This document shows, one piece after another, positions 46,307 to 57,208 of a DNA stretch of 64,000 bases (its first letter is position 1; every line of letters begins with the position of its first letter). The position numbers and the translations under genes are program-made. The notes beneath the pieces were generated by a model. That model was not told the origin of the DNA and did no database searches. It saw nothing but the letters and a program-made list of their open reading frames with translations. The DNA comes from Abelmoschus esculentus (taxonomy: Eukaryota; Streptophyta; Magnoliopsida; Malvales; Malvaceae), in NCBI GenBank assembly GCA_035048815.1, contig JAUCBN010000017.1, positions 7,064,936 to 7,128,935 of the forward strand, read 5' to 3'.

Positions 46307-47615
46307 GTCAAAAGCCTTTTAATTAAACAATTTTCAAGTTAATGAATGTTTAAAATATTTTTATAAATTTGTTTAATTGAAAAATCTTTTTTCATTGAAG
46401 TTAATTAAAATCAAATACATCGATAATAAAAATAATAATTAACCTGAGTTAATAATTTTTGATTTTTTTATTTAAATTTTAAAATAAAAAAATAATTAAA
46501 GTTGAAAACAAAAATATAAATACAACAATGAAAATTATAATATTAAACTCAAAATCTTAATTGCCGGTAAAGTTTAAAGCAGAATGTGTATATTATCCAT
46601 TTTTCTTTTAATTATAAATTAATATAAATAAATATAAGAGGAAGAAAATTTTAAAAAAATATTTTACTATTTTTTATTAGCCAATTAAAACTAATTTATT
46701 TTGCTTGTTAAAGAAAAAAATGTTAAACAAATAAAGAGAATAATAAGTGTTGAGTTATTATTTAAAAGTAAAATAAATTGAGTATTATCATTAGCCAATA
46801 GAATTTGTTTGTTTCTGTTTGTAGTATAAGTATAAAGGCAATAAACTTATCAAAACAATAGAGAAAAGAATAAAATTACTATTAAAATATTTATATTTAT
46901 TTTTGTTTTCCAATAAAAATTATTTATTTATTTATTTTTGTTTAAGAAGATTTTTTATAAAAAAGAATAAATATTATTGAAATATAAATGATAAATTAGT
47001 TTTAAATTTCTTTTACTGTATTGCAAATGATAAATTAATTTTAGTTATATCATAAAAAAGTTTAATTGTACTATACTAAATTTTGATATTGACTTTTTCT
47101 ATATATCGAAATGCATATAAAATCAGTAAATATTTTTGTATATAATAAAATTTTTATATTTTTATAAATATTTTGATGTATAAAAAAATCGATACTAAAA
47201 TTATATAATTTTTATAAAAATTACAGTATAATATCATTTTAACCTTATTTTAGGCATCTCATTTATAAAAACTCATATAATAGAATTTGATTATGTCTAA
47301 ATTTTAGGCATACGAGACAGAAAACAAAGTACTCGGTTGACGTTTTTTAAATTTATTGTAAAATATATATTTTTAAAATATTTATTTCCTAATTAAACAT
47401 TTATAAATAGTATAAGTAATAAATTTAAAATCTAAATTAATAAAACTAAAAAATATTTTATATTTTATTTTTTAAAAATAATATTAACATGATCCTAAAT
47501 CACACGTTCATTTTCCTCCATATATTGGCTGAAAAGTTTTCTATCAGGAAGAAGTATTGTTTTATTATGTTCGATGAGCATCGATAAGTATTACTAGTGA
47601 TAAAAACCGATAAAT
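46307..47615. other. intergenic AT-rich, nothing recognised
   Basis: About 1.3 kb of A/T-dominated sequence with poly-A and poly-T runs and no coding frame, LTR or clear repeat. Confidence 0.65.
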
Positions 47616-48480
47616 AGTGGTGTTGAAAAATATTTAATTTAATTATTGACGGATTAAATTTAAAAATTTGAATATTTAATCTAATTTTTATTATTATATT
47701 AAATATTCAATTTGATTTAAAACTTTTTGATTTGAGTACAAATTACAATATTTCAAATGTTAGATTACTTAAAAACCTAAAAAATTTGAAAATTTCAATG
47801 CTCATGAATATTTTTTATTTTTAATAATTTAATGCTTGTTATATCCAAAAATTAAAAAAAATTAAAATTGTATAAATGTAAATCTTGATATATTTAACAA
47901 TTTATTATTTGTTATGTTCAAAAATTTTCATAAATATGATATTCAAATTCAAAAAAATAAATAAATCAAAATATATTTTAGTAATCGGATATCCGAATAG
48001 GTGATTTGATAATCCGGTATTTAAATATTTGGATATCTATTTTTTTAATCAGATACAGATCACTATATCGTTGATCCAAAAAGTTGGAGATTCGAAAAAT
48101 CGCATTTGATCTTATATCCCACAATAAACACTCCTTAATTTATAAAGATTAAAAATATAAAGGACTCAATATATAATTATAAATTTTATGAAAGACTCAA
48201 CATATTTAAATTATTTGTTTTTTTTATTTTTAAAAGTTTTTAATTATTTAAGTTTTAAACCTTTAAACCTAAACTTAAAACACTAAATCTGAAAACCTAA
48301 ATCCAAAGCTTTAATCCTTAAACCTTAAACTATAAACAATAAACCCTAAGTAAAACAAAAATATTAAACATAAACCTCAAAACCATAATTACTAAACTTG
48401 AAAACTTAATCTTAAATATTAAATTGTATACCTAATGTTTTTGAGTTGAGGGTTTAAGGTTTATTTTTTGAATTTATGAT
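47616..48480. repeat. second locus of the 315-bp repeat family with CCCTAAA-like tail
   Basis: It shares ordered words with 21762-21920 plus 29762-30224: ACAAATTACAATATTTCAAA, ATGCTTGTTATATCC, CGGATATCCGAATA, GATCACTATATCGT, then 'taaagattaaaaa' and 'aaggactcaa', and a degenerate aaaccctaaa patch (48250-48360). The shared order over about 800 bp shows one repeat unit larger than the 315-bp monomer. Confidence 0.7.
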
Positions 48481-48662
48481 TTTATATTTATGGCTTAGAT
48501 TTAGGACTTATGTTTATGATTTTAAATTTAGGGCGTAGGGTTTAAAAAATAAAAATATATTCAATTATTTAAAAAATTAAAAATGAAAAAGATAAATTAT
48601 ATATATATAATTTTAAAAAATAAATTATTTAAAAATAAATAATATAATTAAAATTTTATCTT

Positions 48663-49140
48663 TGTTGTGAATAAAGTAAAATATAAGAACAAAGTAGAAG
48701 AACAAAGATGAGAGACAAAAGAGAGAAATTTATATTATATTCTCAAAGTAGGGTTGTGTACGATACTTTCTCTAAATGTCTATATTTATAAGCATAAGAT
48801 GAAAACCTTAATTCTAATAGGTTTTAAACCCTAATAATAAAACCCATAAAAGTTTAATTTAATATATGAATATCCACCATAAATAAAGATATTCATAACA
48901 CTCCCTCTTGGATATCCATGAAGATAATGTGTCTCATTAAAACATTAATAAGATAAAAACCTGTGAGAAAAAAATTCTTAGTAAAAGAAAAAGAGTACAC
49001 ACACATCTTTGATACGCATAACATGTTGCCTCGTTAAAAACCTTACCAGGAAAACCTATTGGAACAAAACCTTGATTAAAGAAAAAAAAGAGTACAACGC
49101 GTATTTACTCTCTATCATGAAAATATCACATAAGATTGTT
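48663..49140 (-). mobile_element. truncated inverted copy of the 34-kb copia family (3' end)
   Basis: A 238-bp LTR (48663-48900) matches the LTRs at 34453 and 40150 in reverse orientation (TGTTATGAATATCTTTATTTATGG read on the minus strand in two parts). Right of it, polypurine GGATATCCAAGAGGGAG and the family's 3' untranslated sequence follow (TGTTGCCTCGTT reversed, AAAAGAGTACACACAC). The copy stops near 49140, so most of the element and the other LTR are missing. Confidence 0.85.
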
Positions 49141-49201
49141 ATGGTTTTTTCTACTGCCTTCACTTAATTTTAAGGATAATTTTTATATAGGAGAGTAGAG
49201 T

Positions 49202-50606
49202 TGTAACGATTTGAATTTTCAATCCAATAACCGAATGTTAACCTGAATTATAGACTATGTTAATGTAGGTTATATAACCCATTGGGCCAAGTTTGAGCTT
49301 AATTGGGTAAAATTGGACCTTTCAAACTTGATAAATGATGATTTTTTAAAAGGGAAGAAACTTAAGGGTATCATGTCTTTTAAACTAAAGGTTGTTCACC
49401 CCTTTAATACCCTTATCCTCCACGTGAAAAAAGGATAGGATAGGCGAGATAACTCTTCAACTTTTTTCTCCTACACATCTCTCCATTTTTCAAGCTTGGA
49501 TTCAAATATGAAATATCATCTTTATACATCATTTTCCATCTAAGGCCCAAAAATCGAATATGTTAATCTCCATGTCTCAAACTTCAAGAAAAATATATTT
49601 TTACTGGAAAGTGATAAGTTTCTCATTTATCAGTTTTAGAGGTTTAAGGCTTTAAGGATTTTTCTTTAAGTTTAAGGTATAAATTTATAGCTATGTCTTC
49701 CGCTATTGATTATTTCATGTCTTGTTTCATTTGCATGGTTTTGTGGCATGAGAGCATGTTTGAAACGCTTCTGCGTGCTTGAAGCAAAAAGAAAGATGGA
49801 ATAAAGTAAATATATAAGCTAAATTTGAGATTCTTTCTAAAAGATTAGTACATCTCTAACTCCTATGTGTTCTTAAAAATAATTAAATAATTGTTTTACG
49901 TGATTTTATAGTTTTATGGGTGTTGTATAAGTGATTTTGCCTTAGAAAATCAAAGTAATCATTTGATGATTAAAACTCAGTTTTAGTGTTAAAGATATGT
50001 AAAAAATTGGTAATAAATGACCTTAATAACTTTCTTAAAATGTAAAATCGAGCTAAATGCTTTATATGAGTTTTACAGGCTTTAGAAAACATTTAGGGAG
50101 CCAATTCTGGGCTTCAGTATTAGTACTTCGTATTCTAAGATGATAAACATTGTATAAATAAGATAAAATAAATGTACTAGTACAATGTTTAATTTATATC
50201 GATATATCATACATATCTGTATCGATATGGTTCAACCTATAACGATACGCTACAAGGTTTGAACAAATTTAGTAAGACATTTTTGTACTGATACATTGTA
50301 AGTATTGGTACCCACTAGGTATTCTATCTAAAAGAACTGATTTAAGCCTTGATGAATGAAATGTTATGAGATTTGATCCTATAGTCCCCTAATGAAATAA
50401 AATGAGTTATAAACTAAAAAATTAGATTCCACTCACTTATATGGGCATAATGTGCAAACACTTGAAATATTTATGGGTGACTCGAAAACAATGGTAGCTT
50501 ATTAGCTCACAACAATTGTTATGACATTAATATGTATCATTTGAGTACTTATATGGTAGAGTCACCTTGATTAATAGGATTATATGGATTTAATAAAGAT
50601 AATTAA
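49202..50606. repeat. left part of a Ty3-type LTR, interrupted
   Basis: It starts TGTAACGATTTGAATT and has the layout of the Tekay-type LTR at 21921, with a leader-like CT-rich part and a TATCGATA cluster at 50190-50260. It carries no coding sequence. Its right part appears to be 54814-55926, ending GGGTCGTTACA, with two other elements lying between. No target duplication was found (agagt against tgcac). No internal gag-pol is present, so it is probably a solo LTR. Confidence 0.55.
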
Positions 50607-52670
50607 TGACGTGAGCTTTGGATTCCTATACTTATTTTCAAAACTTTTTACCTCTTTTGTCAAATTATAATATTTAAGATTATCGATCCCATAAGGACTG
50701 GATCACCCTTGGTTGCACGTTAATCCTGCACTTGGAAAAGTATAGACACAAATAATTTGGATCATTATAAAGATAAAGTAAATACACTAAGTAAACAAAC
50801 TAAATAAATGAAGGAGATCTTAGTGATAGATGTTGATTAAATAGACTGGAAAACAGGGCGTTAGCACTGACAGAAAAAATTAAAGGAACAAACTGATAGA
50901 AAGTTTGACCGTGTCGTGGTATGGAGGCCACTGCCTTAGAAACAAATCGCCCCGATGTGTGTACTCGCTACTTTAGGCAGTTGTCCCCCGAAGGTTAGCA
51001 CGGTCCTCCAAACAGTGTACACCCAAAGTTTGGAATGGAATGTAGAGGAAATGATCGTCGGAACCGGAGTCGAACAGAATGATGCTCTCTAATTCTCTCT
51101 CAAGTAAGACAAATGAACTATGAATGGGATGATTAAAAATGAGAGAAAAGCATCTTATTTATAGGTTGAAAGCAGGGGCAAATCTGTCCGAGAATCAAAT
51201 AAAATTTAATTTAATTTAAATTTTAAATTTAATATCAGATAATATCTATCTAAAAATAGTAGATTTGCTAACCGAAAATATCCATTTAAATCTCGGATAA
51301 AATCTATTCAAAATTAGATTTATTAACAGATAAAATCTAATTAAATCTCAGATAATCTGTTAATATCTATCTAAAAATAGTAGATTTACTAACCGAAAAT
51401 ATCTATTTAAATCTCGGATATTTTGTTATTAAATTCATCCAGTTAAGTATTTAAAATTCAAAGAGAATTTTAAATCAACTAAACTGCTCTCATACAACCT
51501 ATAAAAACAAAGTGTGGGATTCAAGCATTACATATTTCCAACAATAGAGACAAGGCCAGGTCGATTGCTTTGTAGAAGGGAGTCCAGTTGCAATTATTAT
51601 CCACTTATTAATGCATTGGGTTGAATTACTGCCGCAACAGGTCTCACCAAGAGTCGCCTTGGCTACCTAGGCGGGGTTATGCCTTGTTGATAACTCAACT
51701 TTTCATAGTTTGACAGAGCATCCTTGTATGTCTCCTCTTTATGCATAATTCGGAGAATTATTGAAATTCGTGTCTTGATAATACCTCCCGACGTGAATCA
51801 AGGATGAACAATAACCGATGATATGCGTCCTTTTAGTCGGTGAAACCCTTGCAGATTAGTCGATGCCCTTGAGCAGAGACCATATTCTCTCGTTTCGTGA
51901 GCCTAACTCTCCCGATATTAGATAAATAGATTTTTCTTCACATATTATCATACCGAGCTCATATGCAAAGAAGAGTAAATGGCAAGAGAGAATAAACTAT
52001 GAAAATAAGATTGCATTAATAAATCTTAAATAAAGTACAAATTTCTTCCCCAACTACTCCACAAACAACCTAAGCCTCGATGGGGGTTTAGAATATGATG
52101 AACTTTGTCGACGGCTTAAGGTTTAACTATGAGAACCCGACTTGTTATTCCTAGACCTATGAGTTGACTTTATATAGGCCAAGCCTAGGTTAAAGTCTTC
52201 CATAAAGGTAAGAGTTCTAAAAGGAAAAGAATACATGTCCTTATTAAATTATAACACTTTACTCTATTTTTTAATTTAACTCCTTTAATTCCGTGTTGAC
52301 TTTAACCATGGCTTGAGTCTATTTCTCCACTTTTGTTTCTTCTCGCATTGTGTCCATTAGAATCAACATATTTTTCTTGATCTATCGCGCACCAGTTATC
52401 ATCTTTAGTTTGCTGCAGTGACCTCCAAAGTGTTGCCGAGATGGGTGCTTATTTGCATTCCAGCTTCAGTTTCCAGCATCGACCATGCTATCTAGCATTA
52501 CCTGTGTGGTAGTTTCCTGTCTAAGAGAGAAAACCATTAACCGCACCTGTTTTATGCAAAATAATAGATAAATTTATGAATTAAGTATTGAGATGTTGAA
52601 ATATGGAAAATATACAGAATTATCCACTATTGTCATTAAATTTATCTTTTATTTGCAATAATTGAATGGA
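50607..52670. repeat. relic of an LTR related to the Athila-like LTR at 2818
   Basis: The layout follows that of 2818-4156 at lower identity: a GTCAA..TAAT..TATCGATCCCATAAGGACTGG stretch in place of TATCGTCTCCACAGGGATTGG; a later ACCTCCCGACGTGAATCAAGGATGAAC stretch in place of ACCTCTCAGTGTAAATCAACGAT; TTTCGTGAGCCTAACTCTCCCGATATTAGATAAATA in place of TTTCGTGAATCTACACCTCTCGATGCTAGATAAATA (each given here in short only for comparison of order). Borders are uncertain, especially the right one next to the mariner. Non-coding. Confidence 0.5.
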
Positions 52671-52679
52671 AAAATGATA

Positions 52680-54811
52680 CTCCCTCCGTCTCAATTATGG
52701 TGTCCCTTTTGGTTTTTAAAATTGACCCATTCAAGATATCTCATTAGAAAACTCAAAAGATAACAACATTTATATTTCCTCTTCTACCCTTTACACATTT
52801 TAATTTAATAATTATTGAAAAATTAAAATTCCAAATCTATTTTTTTCATAAAAACAAAACTGTCATACATATAACATCAAAACTAAATACAAAAAAACTA
52901 ATTTCATAAAAAGATGATTCTTTCATTACAGATAATTTACGATTAATACACAAAAATATTTTTTGTATTCTTATAATGTCAACACAACTATCCTATTTAC
53001 TTGTGTCCTATATAACTCAAGTTTACAACAACAAAAAGTTAGCAGAACAGAACAAAAAATCATAAAAGTTCAGTAGCAGTGCCTAAACTAAAACATTTAC
53101 TGCACTTAGTGTTGAAGTTGAATCTGTAGAAGAGCTTGTTTCACAATATCTTGATCACAATGGAGTTGAATGGGATCTTCACCATTTCGTTGTAGCCTTT
53201 GCTTACCCATATGTGGCAACCTATAATTATTTGCCCCATTAATCTTCATAATTTCAATCATACATGATTGTAATGTTACGAAAATATTGTTCAAGCTTTC
53301 AAATGATAACTCATTAAATGACTTTTCTACAGCTCTCACCAATTCATCAATATTTGTAGGAGATTCTTGATGCTGTAAAGATCGAATTGCTCTAAAATAT
53401 CTAAGATCCAACATATTTAAATCAAGGTTGTTTGGAGGTTTAAAAAATAGCTAAAAATTAAAATCACCCACACTTTCAGCTTGCAAGAATTGCTCATCAT
53501 CAATGTCAATATGAGGCTTTGCATTGTCTTGTTAAATGAAAATTCTCTTGTCACTGAAACTAGGCCATTTATCTCTAATAGCTGGTAAAACCTTATCAAT
53601 CAAGCATGATCTTGTTACATCTTTAGTTACTGATGATATAGGCTTAGTTTCTAGAGTTCCAACTTGCCTATTTTTGCTATTTCGTCATGCTGGTTCTTTG
53701 AATACAATTGGAAATATTCCTATTTTTCTAGAAAATATACAATTAGAAAATTCATCGAAACGAGGTCGAGCCACTACAGCTAAAAACATCAGTTTAGTGA
53801 TAAACCTTTTGCTTTTGCAATTACGAAAAGGTTCAACCTCTTGTGGATGAAGATAGTATCGTTCTGATGTTTTTGATAAATAAAATTACTTTTCATCAAT
53901 ATGTACTATATTAAACATGTTGATAAATAATGGATTTGTGGTAAGAGTACCTGATTCAAGCATTAACAAACAAAATTGTAATCTGGCTCTTTTGTTTGCA
54001 TCAGTCAAATAAGGCTTTATTGCATTAGTATGTGGCTTGATAAAACCTTTCTTAATTCGATGATGAAGAGTAGAATTCGACATATCTAAAGCTTTGGCCA
54101 TTGAACGAATATTCGTTTGTCTACGAAGTGGAATTTCTAAAATATGATCTATATCTATAGAAATTCTCTTTTTTTCCCTTCGATGATACGTATTATCAAC
54201 ATCAATCATCATGCCTTGCTCCACAAACCTTTTTACTTATTTCCACAATCTACCCATAGTCTTTATAGAGACTAAAAACATAGTTGCAGCTTGACTAATT
54301 GAGCCTTTTGATAGCTTTTCATTGTTACTCTGTTTTAACAGAGTTTCAATCAAAGCTTGACGTTGCTCCTTATTTAATTTCTTGTTTGATTTTCTACAAT
54401 TTGCCAATTCTAAAGAAGACTCCATTGTGGCATTTATATCTTCAGAATCCATCATTATAGAAAAGAGAGTTTTCACAGATAGTAATTCAGAGAATGGAAA
54501 AGAGAATGAAAGAACGAACATGGTTTAATCTGTCTAGTGGTTTAAATATGGTAAAAAAAAATTAAAATGATGATTTAAATTTTGGTACAAAATTTTTAGC
54601 TGAAATTTTGCTAAAACTTTTTATGGCAAAAATTTGAACCAAAATTTTAGTGAAATTTATCAGTGCCAATTATCTAATTTGGTTAAATTTTTTTTAATTG
54701 TTTCCCTCCATAAATATTAGTTTGACAGTTTAAGGGGTAATTTTGTCATTGATCTTATTTTATATGACTTGGCATGTTTAATATAGGACAAAGAACATGG
54801 GACAGAGGGAG
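52680..54811 (-). mobile_element. mariner-like element, complete ends
   Basis: The element is 2132 bp, flanked by TA on both sides (52678-52679 and 54812-54813). The left end reads CTCCCTCCGTCTCAATTATG and the right end, reversed, CTCCCTCTGTCCCATG, the terminal inverted repeats typical of plant mariner elements and Stowaway MITEs. It contains a full-length transposase frame on the minus strand. It inserted next to, or in, the Athila-like LTR relic. Confidence 0.94.
53106..54521 (-). pseudogene. mariner transposase, full-length frame with four nonsense codons
   Basis: A 472-codon frame runs from 54521 to 53106 with no frameshift. It is broken only by stops at 54237-54239, 53685-53687, 53532-53534 and 53451-53453. 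The N-terminal half holds helix-turn-helix segments (KLNKEQRQALIETLL, SQAATMF) and a second one near 54130 (SMAKALDMSNSTLHHRIKK). The catalytic aspartates appear in VHIDEKWF, QDNAKPH and NNLDLNMLDL, matching the plant DD39D class. At least two stops look like single G-to-A or C-to-T changes (TGG to TGA; CAA to TAA), as expected after silencing by cytosine methylation. The enzyme would bind the terminal repeats and cut and paste at TA sites. Confidence 0.93.
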
Positions 54812-54813
54812 TA

Positions 54814-55926
54814 TAAAATTATGACTTTTATGCACTTATCAATTAATGTATACAAAAATGTATAAAAAACTCGGTAATATAAAATTAATGATGCGTTGAT
54901 GATTATAAAAAATAGAGAATCCTTGGAATCACGTCACTCGTATGCCAGGTAGGTATTTGATTGATAAAATCTTAGGTTGATGGGATTCGTATACCTGTAG
55001 AGAAAGTGTTACAACATCGTGGTTAGAGATATTGAGTAAATGTTATCGATGTTGTGTGACTTGGATCTCATTCGAAGATACTCAATGAAAGATTCTGAGT
55101 AAGGATGTATGATCCTATGCTATGTGACTTAATCTCACGTAAGGTGTATGTTTTGATCCTATGTGACACAATCTCATCTAGATTGTATGTTTTGATGTGT
55201 GATCCAACCTTACTCTAGATTCATAATTTTGACTTTATTTACTTTTCCTTGATTTGATTTGATCTCAAAGATGGTAGGCCTTATGTGTCATGTATGATAG
55301 CTTAGGGCTGTATTATCCTCAAAGAGTTAAGTGACCTCGAGTATTTAAAGTCGTAAAGAGCATGCAAGAATGTTTTTTAGATTTAAAGATGCCATGCAAT
55401 AGGTGATCTAAAAACTTTAACTTCTGTAGGCTAATTTATGAATCATAGATAGTGAAGCTATATCTATCATTTTTAGACTATATTTATTTAGCATGTTTAA
55501 TTTATGATAATCATGAATTATTATAGAATAGAAGTGTACTACTAAACTTTGTAAGCATGAATTTCATAATTATTGTCTTCGTTTTTAGGTTAGTAGATTG
55601 ATCGTGATTGAGGACCCTATTGTTGAGTAATATCCCAGTATCGTGGCGCTTCAAAGTACATTACTTAATGTTTATTCTTGGTCTATTATATTCATAGAAC
55701 CTTACTAATATTGAGTTTGTAAAATTTGTTTGAACTATTAATTTGATAAACATTTTTAAACTCGTGCTCCTCTTTTGTAAACATATTTATATTACTTATT
55801 TGATTAAGAATGGTTTAAGATTAAATGACGATTAAATCTATGATTTTTAAATAAAAGTTTGTTTAGTCAAATATTTAATGACCCGAATATAGCATTTCAG
55901 AACCAGATGAAAATTGGGTCGTTACA
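54814..55926. repeat. right part of the interrupted Ty3-type LTR
   Basis: It includes GATCCTATGCTATGTGACTT and similar words at about 40-50 bp spacing (55050-55200), comparable with the minisatellite of the LTR at 23355, then CATGTATGATAGC and GTAGGCTAATTTATG, and ends GAAAATTGGGTCGTTACA at 55926. It is best read as the second half of the LTR starting at 49202. Confidence 0.5.
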
Positions 55927-56189
55927 TGCACAATCTCTCGTCATCCTGTATATTCAGTGGTTGAGCTTGGAGTAAAAGTTTGAAAGGCCCAATGTAGTTT
56001 TTAAAAAATTTTAAAGCCTTAAACCATTTTTTTCAAAAAAAAGGGGGATTTGACTATTATTATAATTTGAGAGATTTAACTAAAAGGATTAAAAAAAGGA
56101 AAAAAAAAGAAAAATATTTAAAATTTTTGATGAAGCTTAATATTGATTTTTAGAGTTATGGAGGGTTATATTAAATTTTCTAATAAATA
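55927..56189. other. spacer, nothing recognised
   Basis: Short mixed sequence with poly-A and A/G-rich runs. No gene or known repeat. Confidence 0.6.
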
Positions 56190-57206
56190 TAGTGGCAAAG
56201 TTCAAATTTCTTAAAATTTTAGGTCGTAACCTTAGTAATTCCCTTCAAAGATGCGCTCTTGTGTATATTGTACTAACAAAAATATAAATCAAATTATATT
56301 CAACGTCTTTTTTTGATCTTTTTATTTATTACTAGATTTTTCAGTTATATAATATATAAATTATGTCAATCATTTGTGTTATTTGATTCTTTCGGCACGT
56401 ATTAATCAATTTGTTCAAATAAGATCACATTTAAATATATATATCGTCCTTTATTACTAGATTTTTTAGTTATATAATATATAATTTATATCTCTTTGTA
56501 CTATAAATATTGTCCTTTATTGATTTTTTAGATTAAATTTTTTAACTTTGATACTTGATTATTTAAAATTTGTTATTGATAAAAATATAAAAAATATATA
56601 TTTTCAAAATCTCTAATCCAGTAGATTTTAAATATATAATTTATAAAATTTAATTATTTAAAATATTTAATATAATTATAGTTAAAATTTAAAAATTATT
56701 TGTAAGACGAAAGAAATATTATTTAAAATAAAATAGTTAAAAATAAAATATATATTATATTTATTTAATATAATTTAATTTAAACATTAAATTAATTTTG
56801 AAATTATAGTTGGTTGCAGCAATAGCATGATCCCCAATTCCCTAGCTTAGAAAACGTAGTCAGTGGATCATCATTGCATTTCCATTTTCAGAAGACTTAG
56901 ACTCCAGGTGTTAAGTTCTCTCATGTTGATTGCTCTTTTTTTCCTCCTCATGTGACCTATCTGTAGATCTTTTGTTTTAATTTGCTAATGTTTGTAAAAG
57001 AATCAAATATTTTTAATATAATTATATAATAATATTTATTTTTTTTCTAAAATCATACTCAGATAAATTAGTAAAATAATTCAACGGGTTGTAAAGATCT
57101 GATTAGTGCTTTAGCCTAGGGTTATGCTCAACACTTGACCATTGGTAGCTTTCTTTTAAGAGCTAAATGGGTTGAAAGGTTAAACGCATGTTGTAATCAC
57201 TGAAAA
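56190..57206. repeat. long direct repeat, copy 1 (1.0 kb)
   Basis: It begins GCAAAGTTCAAATTTCTTAA and ends TGTAATCACTGAAAAT. It matches 58936-59646 over both ends. It has about 250 bp more in its middle (56740-56990), including GTTGGTTGCAGCAATAGCATG and a CTCTTTTTTTCCTCCTC tract not found in the other copy. Ends are not TG...CA and no primer site or polypurine tract adjoins, so I do not call it an LTR. Confidence 0.85.
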
Positions 57207-57208
57207 TG

